Below are positions 48,663 to 58,174 of a stretch of DNA of 64,000 nt, one piece after another; the first letter of the stretch is position 1, and the number at the start of each line of letters is the position of its first letter. A program made the translations under genes and the position numbers. The stretch covers positions 1 through 64,000 of the forward strand of contig JAEWHP010000036.1 of assembly GCA_023387735.1 (NCBI GenBank), given 5' to 3'. The stretch comes from Pseudomonadota bacterium (GTDB taxonomy: Bacteria; Pseudomonadota; Alphaproteobacteria; Rhizobiales; Xanthobacteraceae). Under the pieces are notes generated by a model. It was not told where the DNA came from. It searched no databases and saw nothing but the letters and a program-made list of their open reading frames with translations.

Positions 48663-51600
48663 GCAGCAGCGTCCGGTTGTTGCGTGAGAATTCTGAGGAT
48701 CCCGGTCAGTGGCACGCGCAACCAGTCGGGCCGATGCGACAGCTCGTACTCGACCTCGTAGAACGCTTTCTCGAGCAGGAAGAAGTTCAGGATCTGGTCG
48801 GCGGCTGTGGCGCCGGCGGGCCAGAAGCGCTGATTGGCGGTGGTCTCGCGATAGCTGGCGAGAAACGCGTCCACGGCACGGTCGCGCCATTCGGCCAGCG
48901 CCGTCGCCAGCCGGTTCTGGTCGTCGGAGCCCACTCGAAGGGCGCGCTCGTAGGCGGCGGTGGCCGAGTAATCGATCGAGCGGATCAGGCCGGCAACGTC
49001 ACGCGCCGCCGGCGCCTTGCGGCCGCGCTCGGCGATCGTGCGTCGCGGCTCACCCTCGAAGTCGATGATGAAGATGTCGTCCTTGACGATCAGCAGCTGC
49101 CCGAGGTGAAGGTCGCCGTGATGGCGGATGTTGAGACCGTCGATCTCGCGCGGCAGCATCCTGTTGAGACGATCCGGCAGGCTCTCCTGCAGCGCCAGCA
49201 GCCGGTCGACCAGCGGCCGGTCGGCTTCCTTCAAAGCATCGCGCCGTTGCCGGAGCGTGTCGGCGACGCGCTCGGCGCGAAGCAGGATATCGTCGATCCA
49301 GCGCTGGACATCTTCTGGCCGGGTTGGCTCCGGCGCGAATTCGGCGAGCTCGCTGTTGCCGGCGAGCGCGACATGCATCTCGCCGGTGCGCCGCCCGGCT
49401 TGCGACATGTAGCGCAGATACGGGACTTGCTCCTCGCTTTCGCCGGGGTGTTCCGACGGCGGCAGCAGGCGCTGCTCGTCGACGAAGCGGTCGAGATAGC
49501 TCGCGGTCACGATCCAGGCGTCGCCCTGGTTGGCGACGAAGCTGTGGACGATGCCGATGGCGCTGCGCTTGTCGCCGTCGACCAGTTCGACGCTGCCGAG
49601 CAGGGCCGGCGTGTTGGCAAAGCCGACGACGTCAGTGAGGAAGCGGCCCATCTCGATCTCGGGGTTCATGCCGCTTTCAAGCTTCCGGTAGATCTTGACG
49701 ACATAGTCCTCGTCGACCAGCGCCGTGCTGTTGGATTGCTCGGTCTCCACTGCGCGGATGCGCTCCGGCTGCCGCACCGGCTTGTCCGAGAAACGGGTGG
49801 TGGGCTTGAACTCCAGCCGCAGTCCCTGTTCGCCTTCCTCGACGACGAGGGATTCGCGCAGGTTGCGCAGCAACAGCGCAATGAAGATCTGGTCGGTCGC
49901 CACATCGAGCAGCGTTCCCTCGCGCGCGCCCTGACGGACGGCGGCGAACGCATGCGGATTGTAGCGCTCGCGATCGAAGCGTACCCATTCGATCTGCATC
50001 GGCAGCACGTAGCGCGTGGTGACGCCGCGCTGCGTCGTCTCGAAAAACGCCAGCCAAGGCCGGTTGTCGCCGATGTCGCAGAACGGCACCGCCGAGACCA
50101 GCGCCGGCTGGATCGCCTTGGCCGATCGCTCCGGATACCAGCGGGTCCGTGCCAGATGCGCGGGCAGCACGTCGCGCTCGAACACGCCGCGCTCGCGCGC
50201 CAGCGAGACCCAGGTGGCATTCAGCGGCACCACCAGCGTTTCGAACTCGGGCACCGCGCGCGGCACCACCGGCGCCGATTTGTCCGGCTCCTGCAGTTCG
50301 AACCAGTAGAAGCCGTACGGCGCCAGCGTGACCATATAGGGCAGGTCGCCGATCGCCGGGAAGCGCGTGCGGCCGAGCATCTCGAGCGGAATGCGGCCCT
50401 TCCAGGCGGAGAGGTCGAGCTCGGTCGCCTGCGCCGATCGCGACAGGTTGGCGACGCACAGAATGACCTGATCCTGGTACTGGCGCACATAGCAAAGCAC
50501 CGAGCGGTTCTCCGGCCGGATGAACGTCATGGTGCCGCGGCCGAAGGCGAGCGTGGACTTGCGAACCGCGATCAGCCGCTTGGTGGCAGAGAGCAGCGAG
50601 GAAAGGCTGCGCGACTGCGCCTCGACATTGACGGACTCATAGCCATAGACCGGGTCCATGATGGTCGGCGCATAGAGCCGCGCGGGATCGGCGCGGGAGA
50701 AGCCGCCATTGCGGTCCGGCGTCCACTGCATCGGCGTGCGGACGCCGTTGCGGTCGCCGAGATAGATGTTGTCGCCCATCCCGATTTCGTCGCCGTAATA
50801 GATGATCGGCGTTCCCGGGAACGACAGCAGCAGCGAGTTCATCAGCTCGATCTTGCGCCGGTCGTTGTCCATCAGCGGCGCCAGCCGGCGGCGGATGCCG
50901 ACATTGATGCGGGCGCGGGGATCGTTGGCGTAGGTCGACCACAGATAATCGCGCTCGACGTCGGTGACCATCTCCAGCGTCAGCTCGTCGTGATTACGCA
51001 GGAACAGCGCCCACTGGCAGCTGTTCGGGATGTCGGGCGTCTGGCGCAGGATGTCGGTGATCGGGAAACGGTCCTCCTGCGCGATCGCCATGTAGATGCG
51101 CGGCATCAGCGGGAAGTGGTAGGCCATCTGGCATTCGTCGCCGCGGCCGAAATATTCCTGCACGTCCTCCGGCCATTGATTGGCCTCGGCGAGCAGCACC
51201 TTGCCCTTGGCATAGGCGTCTAATTCCTGGCGCAGCCGCTTGATGATGGCGTGCGTCTCCGGAAGGTTCTCGTTGTTGGTGCCGTCGCGCTCGCAGAGAT
51301 AGGGAATGGCGTCGAGGCGGAAGCCGTCCACACCGGTGTCGAGCCAGCGCTTCATCACCTGCACCAGCGCGCTTACCACGCGCGGATTGTCGAAATTCAG
51401 GTCCGGCTGATGCGAGAAGAAGCGGTGCCAGTAGAACTGGCCGGCTTCCGGATCCCAGGTCCAGTTCGACTTCTCGGTATCGGTGAAGATGATCCGCGTG
51501 CCCTGGTATTTCTGGTCGGTGTCGCTCCAGACATACCAGTTGCGGGCCGAAGAGTTCGGGTCGCTGCGGCGGGCGCGCTTGAACCAGTCGTGCTGGTCGG

Positions 51601-51964
51601 AGGTGTGGTTGATGACGAGCTCGGTGATGACGCGCAACCCGCGCTTCTTGGCTTCCTGGATGAAGCGCTTGAAATCCTTCATCGTCCCGAAATCAGGGTT
51701 GATGTCGCCATAGTCGGCGATGTCGTAGCCGTCGTCGCGGCCCGGCGAGGGATAGAACGGCAGCAGCCACAGCGTGGTGACGCCGAGATCCTGCAGGTAC
51801 CCCAGTTTCTCGGTCAGCCCGGCAAAATCACCGATGCCGTCATTGTTGCTGTCCGCGAACGCCTTGACGTGGAGCTGATAGATGATGGCGTCCTTGTACC
51901 AGAGCTCGTCGGCGGCTTCGCCGACCGTCACTTCCCTGGACTCGACCGATGACATCACGTTCAT
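48659..51964 (-). CDS. treS: Trehalose synthase - maltokinase fusion
   Basis: The product is 1101 residues from ATG 51964 (GGGGGCG ribosome binding site); upstream extensions overlap glgE. Residues 1-560 are GH13_16 trehalose synthase: KDAIIYQLHVKAFADSN, ITELVINHTSDQHDWF, DGFRLDAIPYL, LLAEANQWPED and LRNHDELTLEMV. The C-terminal half is a Pep2/maltokinase-like kinase with the HHGDLHLGQLL loop near residue 950 and FIIDFEGEPRR. One chain thus isomerises trehalose to maltose and phosphorylates it to maltose-1-phosphate, the GlgE substrate. This fusion is known in several bacteria. Confidence 0.93.
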   Translation of the reverse strand: MNVMSSVESREVTVGEAADELWYKDAIIYQLHVKAFADSNNDGIGDFAGLTEKLGYLQDLGVTTLWLLPFYPSPGRDDGYDIADYGDINPDFGTMKDFKRFIQEAKKRGLRVITELVINHTSDQHDWFKRARRSDPNSSARNWYVWSDTDQKYQGTRIIFTDTEKSNWTWDPEAGQFYWHRFFSHQPDLNFDNPRVVSALVQVMKRWLDTGVDGFRLDAIPYLCERDGTNNENLPETHAIIKRLRQELDAYAKGKVLLAEANQWPEDVQEYFGRGDECQMAYHFPLMPRIYMAIAQEDRFPITDILRQTPDIPNSCQWALFLRNHDELTLEMVTDVERDYLWSTYANDPRARINVGIRRRLAPLMDNDRRKIELMNSLLLSFPGTPIIYYGDEIGMGDNIYLGDRNGVRTPMQWTPDRNGGFSRADPARLYAPTIMDPVYGYESVNVEAQSRSLSSLLSATKRLIAVRKSTLAFGRGTMTFIRPENRSVLCYVRQYQDQVILCVANLSRSAQATELDLSAWKGRIPLEMLGRTRFPAIGDLPYMVTLAPYGFYWFELQEPDKSAPVVPRAVPEFETLVVPLNATWVSLARERGVFERDVLPAHLARTRWYPERSAKAIQPALVSAVPFCDIGDNRPWLAFFETTQRGVTTRYVLPMQIEWVRFDRERYNPHAFAAVRQGAREGTLLDVATDQIFIALLLRNLRESLVVEEGEQGLRLEFKPTTRFSDKPVRQPERIRAVETEQSNSTALVDEDYVVKIYRKLESGMNPEIEMGRFLTDVVGFANTPALLGSVELVDGDKRSAIGIVHSFVANQGDAWIVTASYLDRFVDEQRLLPPSEHPGESEEQVPYLRYMSQAGRRTGEMHVALAGNSELAEFAPEPTRPEDVQRWIDDILLRAERVADTLRQRRDALKEADRPLVDRLLALQESLPDRLNRMLPREIDGLNIRHHGDLHLGQLLIVKDDIFIIDFEGEPRRTIAERGRKAPAARDVAGLIRSIDYSATAAYERALRVGSDDQNRLATALAEWRDRAVDAFLASYRETTANQRFWPAGATAADQILNFFLLEKAFYEVEYELSHRPDWLRVPLTGILRILTQQPDAAA

Positions 51965-51978
51965 GTCCCGCGCCCCCT

Positions 51979-53928
51979 TCAAGCCAGGCAGCGCAGCAGG
52001 ACGGCGGGATCGCGCTCCGGATCGATCCACAGGCGGATGCCGCCCCATTCGATCGCGTGACGCTCGCCCGTCATCAGGTTCTCGACCGCGGCGACGTTCC
52101 TGGGCCCGTCCGCCGTTTCGATCTGGACATCGCCGAGCGGCAGCCAGACGTCGTGCGTGTCGCGTGACACGGCGATCGCGCCTGCGACGACGTTCGACTT
52201 GTCGACGGCCTCCTTGACGAAGCCGATCACGTTGCTGTCCTCGACGGGCAGGAACCGCAGATTGCTGGTCTGCTGCAGTGCCGGATTGTCCCGCCGCGCG
52301 CGGTTCAGCCAGGTGAGATAGGGCTTGATGTTGCCGGGCTTGTCCCAGTCCCTGACCTTGATCTCGTATTTCTCGGAATCCAGATATTCCTCGCGCCCCG
52401 GTATCGGCTCGTGTTCGATCAGCTCGAATCCGTTGTAGACGCCGTAGGTGGAGGACAGCATCGCTGCCAGCGCAGCACGCGACTTGAACATCCAGGTTTC
52501 TCCGCCCTGCAAATGATAGGGCAGGATGTCCGGCGTGTTGACGAAGAAGTTCGGCCGGTAGAAATCGCGCTCGGGATAGCCGGTCAGCTCGGTCAAATAT
52601 TCCTCGATTTCCCACCGCTCGGTTCGCCACGTGAAGTAGGTGTAGGACTGGGTGAAGCCGAGCTTGGCGAGCCCTTTCATCAGTTTCGGTCGCGTAAAGG
52701 CTTCCGCCAGGAAGATTACGTCAGGGTGGCGAAGCTGCACCTCGTGAATGAGCCACTCCCAAAATCTGAACGGCTTGGTGTGCGGGTTGTCGACCCGAAA
52801 GATCTTCACGCCCTGGTCGATCCAGAACAGGATCACGTCGCGCAGCGCATTCCACAGCGCGCCTGCGTCTTCGGAGGCAAAGTCGGGGTTGACGATGTCC
52901 TGGTACTTTTTCGGCGGATTCTCCGCATAGCGCATCGAGCCGTCCGGCCGGCGCTTGAACCATTGCGGATGCTCCTTGAGCCAGGGATGATCGGGCGAGC
53001 ATTGCACGGCGAAGTCGAGCGCGACCTCCATGCCGTGTTCGTGGCATGCCGCGACCAGCGCGCGGAAATCCTCCAGTGTGCCGAGTTCCGGATGCACGGC
53101 GTCATGGCCGCCTTCGGCGCCGCCGATCGCATAGGGGCTGCCGGGATCGCCCTCGCTGGCGGTCACCGCGTTGTTGCGGCCCTTGCGATTGATCTTTCCG
53201 ATCGGGTGGATCGGCGTGAAGTAGAGCACGTCGAAGCCCATCGCGGCGACGTCGGGCAGCCGCGCGATGCAATCCATGAACGTGCCGTGCCGGCCGGGAA
53301 TTTTGCTTTGGCTGCGCGGCACCATTTCGTACCATGTGCTGAAGCGCGCCTGCGGCCGGTCGGCCACGAACGGAAATAGCTCCGACCGCGTGAGATCCGG
53401 CCGCAACTGGCTTTCCGCCATCGCTGCCTTGAGGTCGCTCGCGAGGAGCGGCGCCGTATCGCCGGTCTGCAGGTAATCCTCGCAATACTTCCTGATCAGC
53501 GCGGCGGCGTCCGGACTGCCGGATTGCGCCTTGCCGAGCAGGCCGGCGCCCTCGATGGCATCGACCTCCTGGTCGGCGCCCGCCTTCTGCTTGAGCTCGA
53601 ACCCGTGACGCCAGGTGGCGAACTCGTCGGTCCACGCCTCGATGGCGTAGACATAGCGCCCCGGCACATCAGGCACGAACGTGCCGGACCAGCGATCGTT
53701 GCTGTCCATGGTCATCGGCTCGCGCCGCCACTCGCGGTCGACCTCGCGGCGCCAGACCAGGGCGGCGGCGATCACCTCGTGTCCGTCGCGGTAAATATCG
53801 GCCCACACCTCGACGGGCTCGCCGACAATCCGTTTGACCGGAAAGCGGCCGCCATCGATCGAGGGGAAGACGTCTTCAATATGGAAAGCGCCGGCGGCGC
53901 TCTCGACAGACTGCGTTGTTTTGTTCAC
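51979..53928 (-). CDS. glgE: Alpha-1,4-glucan:maltose-1-phosphate maltosyltransferase GlgE
   Basis: The product is 649 residues from a GTG at 53928; an ATG just upstream is out of frame. N-terminal beta domain (HIEDVFPSIDGGRFPVKR), then GH13_3 barrel: FDVLYFTPIHPIGKINRKGRNN, nucleophile Asp about 380 in IFRVDNPHTKPF, acid/base Glu in FLAEAFTRPK, and a C-terminal SNVIGFVKE domain. It extends alpha-1,4-glucan with maltosyl units from maltose-1-phosphate. First gene of the operon, 14 bases before treS. Confidence 0.94.
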   Translation of the reverse strand: MNKTTQSVESAAGAFHIEDVFPSIDGGRFPVKRIVGEPVEVWADIYRDGHEVIAAALVWRREVDREWRREPMTMDSNDRWSGTFVPDVPGRYVYAIEAWTDEFATWRHGFELKQKAGADQEVDAIEGAGLLGKAQSGSPDAAALIRKYCEDYLQTGDTAPLLASDLKAAMAESQLRPDLTRSELFPFVADRPQARFSTWYEMVPRSQSKIPGRHGTFMDCIARLPDVAAMGFDVLYFTPIHPIGKINRKGRNNAVTASEGDPGSPYAIGGAEGGHDAVHPELGTLEDFRALVAACHEHGMEVALDFAVQCSPDHPWLKEHPQWFKRRPDGSMRYAENPPKKYQDIVNPDFASEDAGALWNALRDVILFWIDQGVKIFRVDNPHTKPFRFWEWLIHEVQLRHPDVIFLAEAFTRPKLMKGLAKLGFTQSYTYFTWRTERWEIEEYLTELTGYPERDFYRPNFFVNTPDILPYHLQGGETWMFKSRAALAAMLSSTYGVYNGFELIEHEPIPGREEYLDSEKYEIKVRDWDKPGNIKPYLTWLNRARRDNPALQQTSNLRFLPVEDSNVIGFVKEAVDKSNVVAGAIAVSRDTHDVWLPLGDVQIETADGPRNVAAVENLMTGERHAIEWGGIRLWIDPERDPAVLLRCLA

Positions 53929-54129
53929 GGTGATGCCGCCATTGACGTGGAACTGCGGTTCCGGACACAGGAAGGAGACGTGCCGGGCCTACATAGAAAG
54001 CCGCTCGCCAAGCATTGGTTCCCGGGGGAACGCCAGGCGGAGCGGCGCGTTAGAGATGCTCTATCCCCTTCCTTTTTCTGGACAATTTTACGACGCTCTC
54101 CTGTCCTTTGCGTGCAAACCGCGTGCCGA
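53929..54129. promoter_or_regulatory. Divergent promoter region between glgE and malQ
   Basis: This 201-bp gap must hold promoters for both the six-gene minus-strand operon and the malQ-GH15 pair. I see no clear operator dyad. A TTAGAGATGC stretch near 54050 and AT-rich CTTTTTCTGGAC near 54070 are the only low-GC parts. Confidence 0.5.
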
Positions 54130-56082
54130 ATGAACCTGTTCGCTGAAGCCAAAAATCGTGGAATCCAGACCGAATTCGTGGACGGTCAGGGTCACCGCCG
54201 TGTGACGGATGCAGCGGCGCTCGAAATTATATTGGGCGCACTGCCGCCGCAGACCCCGGGGCCGCTGCTGGGCCAGCCGGTCGTGGTCCGGCACGGGCGG
54301 CCGGCGCGCAGCGAACTCCGGGCCGGGGCAAATGTCCCCGTGGGGTGGAAAATCGTTGCCGATGCAGGGGTTGTGGCCGCAGGCGAGACGTCCGATCGCG
54401 TCATCCATTGGCCTGAGGAACTGGCCCGAGGCGTCTACCGGCTGCAACTGACTGATGCCGCTGGGGTGACCGAAGACGTGCCGCTGATCTCGGCGCCGGA
54501 AAAGGCGTTCGCCGGCGATTTCGCCCGCTGCTGGCTGCTTGCGGTACAGCTTTACGGCGTCCGCTCCGCGCGCAACTGGGGCATCGGTGACTTTACCGAT
54601 CTCGAAACCATGATCGAGTTTGCGGCACAGCTTGGCGCCGACGGCATCGGCCTCAACCCGCTGCACGCCCTGTTCGATGATCGTCCCGGCGACTGCAGTC
54701 CCTATTCGCCGAACAGCCGGCTGTTTCTCAACGCGCTCTATGTCGACCTCCAGAAGCTGCCCGAATTCCGGCTCGACGCCGCAACCCGCGACGCGCTGAC
54801 GCCGCTTCGGGAAGGCGAGATCGTCGATTATGTCGCGGTTGCCGGCCTGAAATGGCGGGCGCTCCGCGCTGCGTTTGCCGCCTTCAAGGCGCATGCAACG
54901 CCGGCGCGCCGGCAGGACTTTGACGCGTTCCGGGTCGAGCAGGGGACGCTGCTGTCGCGCTTCGCCTGCTTCGAGACGCTAAGGCACAAGTTTAAACAAC
55001 CCTGGTGGGAGTGGCCGGCGGAGTGGCGGCAGCCGGACGATGCCAGATGTGCCGCCCTGCGCGACGGGGCGGAGGCCGACGAAGTCGCGTTCGTCGAGTT
55101 CGTGCAGTGGACCGCCGACCGGCAACTCGGTGGCGCCGCCGATCTGGCGCGCAAGCTCGGCATGAAGGTCGGTCTCTATCTCGACGTCGCGGTCGGCGTG
55201 CAGTCCGACGGTTTCGATGCCTGGAACGAGCAGGCGGCGATCTCGCGTCATCTCGGCGTCGGCGCGCCGCCGGACCCGCTCAACACCGCCGGGCAGAGCT
55301 GGGGCCTTGCCGGCTTCAATGCCGCCGGACTCGAGCTGCAATCGTTCGCGCCGTATCGCGACATGCTGCGCGCCTCGATGCGGCACGCCGGCGCCATCCG
55401 GCTCGACCATGTACTCGGTCTGAAGCGGCTGTATCTGGTGCCGAACGGTTTCAGTGCGGCCGACGGCGTCTACGTGCAGATGCCGTTCGAGGCGCTGCTG
55501 GCGGTAACCGCGGAGGAAAGCACCGCCCATCGCTGCGTCGTGATCGGCGAGGATCTCGGCACGGTGCCGGAAGGCTTTCGCGAGCAGATGGCCGACTGGG
55601 GCGTCTGGTCCTACATGGTGATGATGTTCGAGCGCGACGATCGCGGGGCCTTCCGCGGCATGGACCACTATTCGGCCAATGCGCTCGTTACCTTCAACAC
55701 CCACGACCTCTCGACCTATGCCGGCTGGCGTTCGTTCGGCGACCTGAAGACGAAGCGGGCGCTCGGTATCGATCCGGGTGAGAGCGACGAAGCGCGCTGG
55801 CATGCGCTCGGGCTGCTGGACGAGGTGCTGCGGCAGAACGGCATCGAACGCAACGATCTGTATTCCGTGCTCGGCTTTCTCGCTCGCACGAAATCGCGGC
55901 TGCTGGCGATCTCGCTGGAGGATATTCTGGGGGTGATGGATCAGCCCAACATCCCCGGCACCGTCAACGAGCATCCCAACTGGCGGCGGCGGCTTCCGGT
56001 GTCGATCGAGCAGATGGCATCCGCCGTCGACAGCGCCGCACTCAGGACGGCGACGCGCGATCGCTCGCGCGGCGCATCGTAA
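54130..56082 (+). CDS. malQ: 4-alpha-glucanotransferase (amylomaltase) MalQ
   Basis: The product is 650 residues from ATG 54130. GH77 motifs: YGVRSARNWGIGDFTDLE, LNPLHALF with SPYSPNSRLFLN, AIRLDHVLGLKRLYLVP (nucleophile Asp), CVVIGEDLGTVP (acid/base Glu) and FNTHDLSTYAGWRS. It shuffles alpha-1,4-glucan segments and recycles short maltodextrins, complementing GlgE, TreX and TreY. The GH15 gene starts two bases after its stop. Confidence 0.94.
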   Translation: MNLFAEAKNRGIQTEFVDGQGHRRVTDAAALEIILGALPPQTPGPLLGQPVVVRHGRPARSELRAGANVPVGWKIVADAGVVAAGETSDRVIHWPEELARGVYRLQLTDAAGVTEDVPLISAPEKAFAGDFARCWLLAVQLYGVRSARNWGIGDFTDLETMIEFAAQLGADGIGLNPLHALFDDRPGDCSPYSPNSRLFLNALYVDLQKLPEFRLDAATRDALTPLREGEIVDYVAVAGLKWRALRAAFAAFKAHATPARRQDFDAFRVEQGTLLSRFACFETLRHKFKQPWWEWPAEWRQPDDARCAALRDGAEADEVAFVEFVQWTADRQLGGAADLARKLGMKVGLYLDVAVGVQSDGFDAWNEQAAISRHLGVGAPPDPLNTAGQSWGLAGFNAAGLELQSFAPYRDMLRASMRHAGAIRLDHVLGLKRLYLVPNGFSAADGVYVQMPFEALLAVTAEESTAHRCVVIGEDLGTVPEGFREQMADWGVWSYMVMMFERDDRGAFRGMDHYSANALVTFNTHDLSTYAGWRSFGDLKTKRALGIDPGESDEARWHALGLLDEVLRQNGIERNDLYSVLGFLARTKSRLLAISLEDILGVMDQPNIPGTVNEHPNWRRRLPVSIEQMASAVDSAALRTATRDRSRGAS

Positions 56083-56084
56083 CC

Positions 56085-57884
56085 GTGCCCGGCCGGATCG
56101 AGGATTACGGACTGATCGGCGATTGCGAGACCGCCGCATTGGTCGGCCGCGATGGCTCGATCGACTGGCTGTGCTGGCCGGCCTTCGATTCCGATGCCTG
56201 CTTTGCGGCGCTGCTGGGCACCCCCAGGCATGGCCGCTGGCTTCTTGCCCCGGCCGACGAAATCGAGCGTACTTCGCGCCGCTACTGGGACGACACGCTG
56301 ATTCTGGAAACGCGATTCGAGACCGCCGACGGCGCCGTCGACCTGATCGACTTCATGCCGCCGCGCGGCAACGCCTCGGACGTGGTGCGGCTGGTGCGCG
56401 GCGTCCGCGGCCGGGTGCGCATGCACATGCAACTGGTGATCCGGTTCGGCTTCGGCGCCGACATTCCCTGGGTCAAGAAAAGCGAGGACGGCACCGCGCT
56501 GCTCGCCATTTGCGGGCCGGATATGACGGTGCTGCGGACGCCGGTCAAGACCCATGGCGAGGACATGACGACGGTGGCCGATTTTTGGGTGAGCGAGGGC
56601 GAGACGATTCCGTTTGTGCTCACCTACGGCCCTTCGCACCTGCCGCCGCCGAAGCCGATCGATCCCGAACACGCCCTTCGTGACACCGTGGAATTCTGGA
56701 CCGAATGGTGCAGTCACTGCACCTATCGGGGCGAGCACCGCGATCTGGTGATGCGCTCGCTGATCACGCTGAAGGCGCAGACCTATGCGCCGTCCGGCGG
56801 CATCGTCGCGGCGCCAACGACCTCGCTGCCGGAAAAGCTCGGCGGCACGCGCAACTGGGATTATCGCTTCTGCTGGCTGCGCGATGCTACCTTCACGCTG
56901 CTGGCGCTGATGAACTCCGGCTACACAGCGGAGGCCTCGGCGTGGCATAACTGGCTGCTCCGTGCGGCGGCCGGCGCGCCGGCCAACATGCAGATCATGT
57001 ACGGCATCATGGGCCAGCGCCGCTTGCTGGAATGGGAGGCTGCCTGGCTGCCCGGCTACGAGGGCGCGAAGCCGGTGCGGGTCGGCAACGCCGCGCATGC
57101 GCAGCTTCAGCTCGACGTCTATGGCGAACTGATCGACGCCTTTCACCAGTGGCGAACGGCCAAGCTCGAGATGGATCACACCAGCTGGGACCTGGAATGC
57201 ACGGTGCTGCAGCATCTCGCCGGGCAATGGGACAAGCCCGATCACGGCATCTGGGAACGCCGTGGCGCGGGCAAGCACTACGTCCTGTCCAAGGTGATGA
57301 CATGGGTCGCGTTCGACCGCGGCATCAAGAGCGCCGAAACCTTCGGTTACAAGGCACCACTTGTGAAGTGGCGCGTGTTGCGCGACGCCATCCACCGCGA
57401 CGTATGCGCCAACGGCTTCGACCCCGAGCTCAACTCCTTCGTTGAGTCCTATGGCTCGAAGATGCTGGACGCCAGCATCCTGTTGCTGCCATCGGTCGGA
57501 TTCCTGCCGCCGGAAGATCCGCGCGTGCGCGGTACGATCGCTGCCGTGGAAAGCCATCTGATGCGCGACGGCTTCGTGCTGCGTCACGACCCTCGCGAAG
57601 CGGAGCAGCAGCCGGCCGAAGGCGCGTTCCTCGCCTGCACGCTATGGCTCGCCGACGCCTATGTGCTGGCCGGCGAATTCGTCCGGGCACAGGAATTGTT
57701 CACCCGGGTGGTCTCGATCGCCAACGATCTCGGCCTGTTCGCCGAAGAGTACGACAGCGGCGCGCGCCGCCAGACCGGCAATTTTCCGCAGGCGCTGACG
57801 CACATCGCGTTGATCAACACCGCGCATAACCTCAGCGCGGCCAAGGCGTCGAGCGAGAAGCCGGCCGTGCAGCGGTCGAAGTGA
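56085..57884 (+). CDS. GH15 family glucoamylase/trehalase-like glycosidase
   Basis: The product is 599 residues from a GTG at 56085. MPGRIEDYGLIGDCETAALV with SIDWLCWPAFDSDACF is the usual start of cytoplasmic bacterial GH15 proteins, and NWDYRFCWLRDATFTLLALM and DHGIWERRGAGKHYVLSKVM carry the (alpha/alpha)6-barrel catalytic region. No signal peptide, so an intracellular substrate. Members hydrolyse alpha-glucans from the non-reducing end or act as acid trehalases; context fits either. Transcribed with malQ. Confidence 0.85.
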   Translation: MPGRIEDYGLIGDCETAALVGRDGSIDWLCWPAFDSDACFAALLGTPRHGRWLLAPADEIERTSRRYWDDTLILETRFETADGAVDLIDFMPPRGNASDVVRLVRGVRGRVRMHMQLVIRFGFGADIPWVKKSEDGTALLAICGPDMTVLRTPVKTHGEDMTTVADFWVSEGETIPFVLTYGPSHLPPPKPIDPEHALRDTVEFWTEWCSHCTYRGEHRDLVMRSLITLKAQTYAPSGGIVAAPTTSLPEKLGGTRNWDYRFCWLRDATFTLLALMNSGYTAEASAWHNWLLRAAAGAPANMQIMYGIMGQRRLLEWEAAWLPGYEGAKPVRVGNAAHAQLQLDVYGELIDAFHQWRTAKLEMDHTSWDLECTVLQHLAGQWDKPDHGIWERRGAGKHYVLSKVMTWVAFDRGIKSAETFGYKAPLVKWRVLRDAIHRDVCANGFDPELNSFVESYGSKMLDASILLLPSVGFLPPEDPRVRGTIAAVESHLMRDGFVLRHDPREAEQQPAEGAFLACTLWLADAYVLAGEFVRAQELFTRVVSIANDLGLFAEEYDSGARRQTGNFPQALTHIALINTAHNLSAAKASSEKPAVQRSK

Positions 57885-58174
57885 GCCGACGTCCAACAGA
57901 CGTCTGGTTTGCAATAGGCGCATCGACATATTTATGCTGGCACAAAATGCATATCACAGCCTCTTGAGTTGAGGTGTGGTTCCGAAAGCGGAACGCTGCC
58001 CCTTGGAGCCGAAGATAGGGAAGGAGCGCTGACCGTCAGGTCTATTGCTCAACGTAACGCCTCCACCTTCGCGTAGCGGAATACACGGTTGGAACGCCGA
58101 TCTCTCATCGAGCCTCGATGGCTTCGCATGAGAGTGCGCCGGTGCGTCTTAGTTTTCCAGGAAGGGAGTATGAC
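57885..58174. other. Intergenic region upstream of sulfatase
   Basis: This 290-bp region without a gene presumably contains the sulfatase promoter. A small hairpin, GTTCCG-AAAG-CGGAAC, lies near 57976-57993. A TGGCAC sequence near 57938 was considered for sigma-54 but has wrong spacing to any GC element. Confidence 0.4.

Noticed and set aside
48659..52630. Start of treS far upstream giving 1323 residues
   Set aside because: The extension overlaps the 3' end of glgE in another frame and reads as low-complexity Arg-rich sequence. The ATG at 51964 has a good ribosome binding site and the normal family N-terminus.
57930..57960. Sigma-54 promoter upstream of the sulfatase
   Set aside because: TGGCAC is present, but the nearest GC element is at the wrong spacing (8 instead of 10 bases between GG and GC).
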